Assembly (NCBI GenBank): GCA_943846675.1
Contig: OX044357.1
Coordinates: 2,666,001 to 2,730,000 of the forward strand
Length of the DNA stretch: 64,000 nucleotides
From: UBA987 sp002292105
Lineage (GTDB): Bacteria > Bacteroidota > Bacteroidia > NS11-12g > UBA9320
Direction of reading: 5' to 3'
Below are positions 62,678-64,000 of this stretch, one piece after another. The stretch's first letter is position 1; each line of letters opens with the position of its first letter. The translations under genes were made by a program, and so were the position numbers. Under the pieces are notes generated by a model. That model was not told where the DNA came from. It ran no database searches and worked only from the letters and a program-made list of their open reading frames with translations.

Positions 62678-63901
62678 ATGACTAACGATTCACAACATGA
62701 TATAGTGCAAAGTAATGAAATAATTGAGTTACTTGAAACACCCGAGGCACAACTATTTTTAAACAAATACATAAACGAACGACCTGAAAATCTGGCACTT
62801 ACTCATTCAGGCAAGGTCAATTTCAACTTACCCAAACTTACCCAAATCTTACATTTGTATCAGAAAGCACAACAAAAATTGCCAGACTGGGTAACAAACC
62901 GTTGTGCATTGAATTCAAAAAGTTACGCCCAAAGCTCGCATTGGGAAATAGCGAAATACAAATCGTCATTGTTTAGCGGAACGACTTTACTTGACTTAAC
63001 AGCAGGCCTCGGCGTTGATGCCACATATTTTGCAAAATCATTTAAACATGTAACCGCATTAGAGCGCGATTTAGAAACACACCAGTTTGCTAGATACAAT
63101 CAAAAAAAGTTAGACAGTAAGAACATCGAGTTCATACATGCCGATCTAGACAGTTTCCAATTTGAAACGTCCTACGACATGATTTATCTTGACCCAGATC
63201 GCAGGCCAGACGACTCTCGTATTTTAGGTGATTTCGAGTCTTATTCTCCGAATATAATTGAAGGCCATACAAAATGGCTTCAACATACAAATTGTTTGGT
63301 CATCAAGTTAAGCCCTATGGTCGACCTTTCTTTGCTTCAACGTACATTCCCTAATGCACGCGCTCTATATGTAATCGGTTACAAAAATGAAGTTAAAGAG
63401 GTCCTAATTCATTTGACCAATGAAGTGGTAGATAAAACAGAAATCGTTTCGATAAACATTACCAACTCAGAGGTATGGCGCTACAGTGGAGGATCCATCA
63501 CGCCAAAAAAAGCTACCAGGGGTCAAGAACCAATACTACTCGAACCTTCAAAACCACTCATAAAGTCTGGACTATCTAATCAGTATTGTGTGGCATTTGG
63601 GTTATCACCCATAAAAACAACGGGACTCTATTATATCAGTGATCAGCAAATCGAAAACTTTGATGGACGTCAGTTCAGAATTATTGAGCAATTAGATGCA
63701 TCCATTAAAGAGATTAAGAAGTCCTTAAAACGTCGCGGAATAAAAGCTATTGAAATCGCACAACGACATTTTCACGATGACGTACGCACCATTCGTGGCA
63801 AGCTCAAAATAAAAGAAGGCGGAAATTTATCCCTTCATTTCACTATTGATGATAACGGGAAATCTAAATGTTTTCTAACCGAACGAATTAAAGTGACTTA
63901 A
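62678..63901 (+). CDS. THUMP-like class I SAM-dependent methyltransferase
   Basis: 407 residues. The N-terminal helical region (to about 100) leads to a Rossmann methyltransferase fold: LLDLTAGLGVDATYFAKSFK (motif I), VTALERDLETHQFARYN (motif II) and MIYLDPDRRPDDSRILGDF, which carries the D-P-D-R motif of this family. The C-terminus is a THUMP-like domain (IEIAQRHFHDDVRTIRGKLK). Predicted RNA methyltransferase; target not known. Its stop overlaps the 3' end of the minus-strand gene by 14 bases. Confidence 0.87.
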   Translation: MTNDSQHDIVQSNEIIELLETPEAQLFLNKYINERPENLALTHSGKVNFNLPKLTQILHLYQKAQQKLPDWVTNRCALNSKSYAQSSHWEIAKYKSSLFSGTTLLDLTAGLGVDATYFAKSFKHVTALERDLETHQFARYNQKKLDSKNIEFIHADLDSFQFETSYDMIYLDPDRRPDDSRILGDFESYSPNIIEGHTKWLQHTNCLVIKLSPMVDLSLLQRTFPNARALYVIGYKNEVKEVLIHLTNEVVDKTEIVSINITNSEVWRYSGGSITPKKATRGQEPILLEPSKPLIKSGLSNQYCVAFGLSPIKTTGLYYISDQQIENFDGRQFRIIEQLDASIKEIKKSLKRRGIKAIEIAQRHFHDDVRTIRGKLKIKEGGNLSLHFTIDDNGKSKCFLTERIKVT

Positions 63902-64000
63902 TGTAGGCCTCGATAGCCGCAGTCATAGACGGCGAATCTGGTGTCGGTGCAGGAATATTATTGGTCAGTTTAGCAGCCAAAATGGCCTTATTTGTTGATG
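63888..64000 (-). CDS. C-terminal fragment of an unidentified protein
   Basis: The last ~37 codons of a minus-strand gene that enters from the right edge. The visible end reads NKAILAAKLTNNIPAPTPDS and then SMTAAIEAYIKSL. I do not recognise the family from so short a stretch. The stop (TAA at 63888-63890) lies inside the convergent methyltransferase gene. Confidence 0.5.
   Translation of the reverse strand, partial: STNKAILAAKLTNNIPAPTPDSPSMTAAIEAYIKSL

Noticed and set aside
1..64000. tRNA, rRNA, CRISPR array, transposase or phage genes
   Set aside because: Read for on both strands; no cloverleaf with CCA arm, no regularly spaced repeats and no such proteins were seen. Short RNA genes without conserved sequence could still be missed.

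Overview
The window comes from a member of the Bacteroidota, most like Flavobacteriales. The signs are several proteins with type IX secretion (T9SS) C-terminal sorting domains, a SusC-like TonB-dependent receptor, DUF4270 and GbsR-type families, lipoproteins with an SSCG-type lipobox, scarce Shine-Dalgarno sites, and many TAnnTTTG motifs (the -7 element of the Bacteroidota housekeeping sigma factor) just before start codons. The DNA is AT-rich. Most of it is ordinary chromosomal housekeeping. I see no phage, insertion sequence with a transposase, CRISPR array, tRNA or rRNA.

Layout. 1-7.8 kb (minus): an envelope and metabolism run metK-glmS-T9SS propeller-SanA-like-L,D-transpeptidase, with an M1 aminopeptidase upstream. 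8-13.3 kb (plus): kynurenine 3-monooxygenase followed closely by flippase, Wzz-like and O-antigen ligase/polymerase genes. 13.3-14.0 kb: a gene-free stretch holding a ~410 bp structured repeat element. 14-18.1 kb (minus): a membrane protein, an FMN glutamate-synthase-like protein, AroE and a DUF368 (PopT-type) transporter. 18.1-22.6 kb (plus): a tiny lipoprotein, DUF2007, a membrane protein, an AlkD-like protein, a BLUF-like protein lacking the photoactive tyrosine, a sulfatase and an NTF2-like protein. 22.7-27.6 kb (minus): the birA-coaX-OMP-TPR-lptC operon. 27.6-36.8 kb (plus): rsfS, then a four-gene cell-surface operon (two T9SS-type proteins, a lipoprotein, a TonB-dependent receptor).

36.8-45.2 kb (minus): a lone OppC-type permease, a membrane histidine kinase, a cassette of three small membrane proteins with a GbsR/MarR regulator, a large T9SS PKD protein and a PPK2 kinase. 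45.2-49 kb (plus): an HTTM protein with two DNA alkylation repair proteins (AlkD, AlkC) and a PH-like membrane protein. 49-55.2 kb: panC, a one-domain glycogen-synthase-like protein, DUF4270, DAHP synthase, Asd and a ferredoxin reductase. 55.2-62 kb (minus): a zinc-ribbon protein, PurQ, an AlbA_2 protein, Hsp20, a frameshifted spermidine-synthase-like gene, a BNR/T9SS protein and a barrel-like protein. 62-64 kb: OsmC, a second tiny lipoprotein, a THUMP-like methyltransferase and a partial gene.

The best candidates for something little described are the inverted-repeat element at 13.3-13.7 kb and the GbsR-linked membrane cassette at 39.2-41.1 kb. In that cassette two of the membrane proteins are paralogues, the two upstream regions share sequence words, and a strong hairpin separates two of the genes. 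Smaller leads are the twin mini-lipoproteins, the Tyr-less BLUF protein, the repeat pair upstream of hsp20 and the frameshifted methyltransferase.
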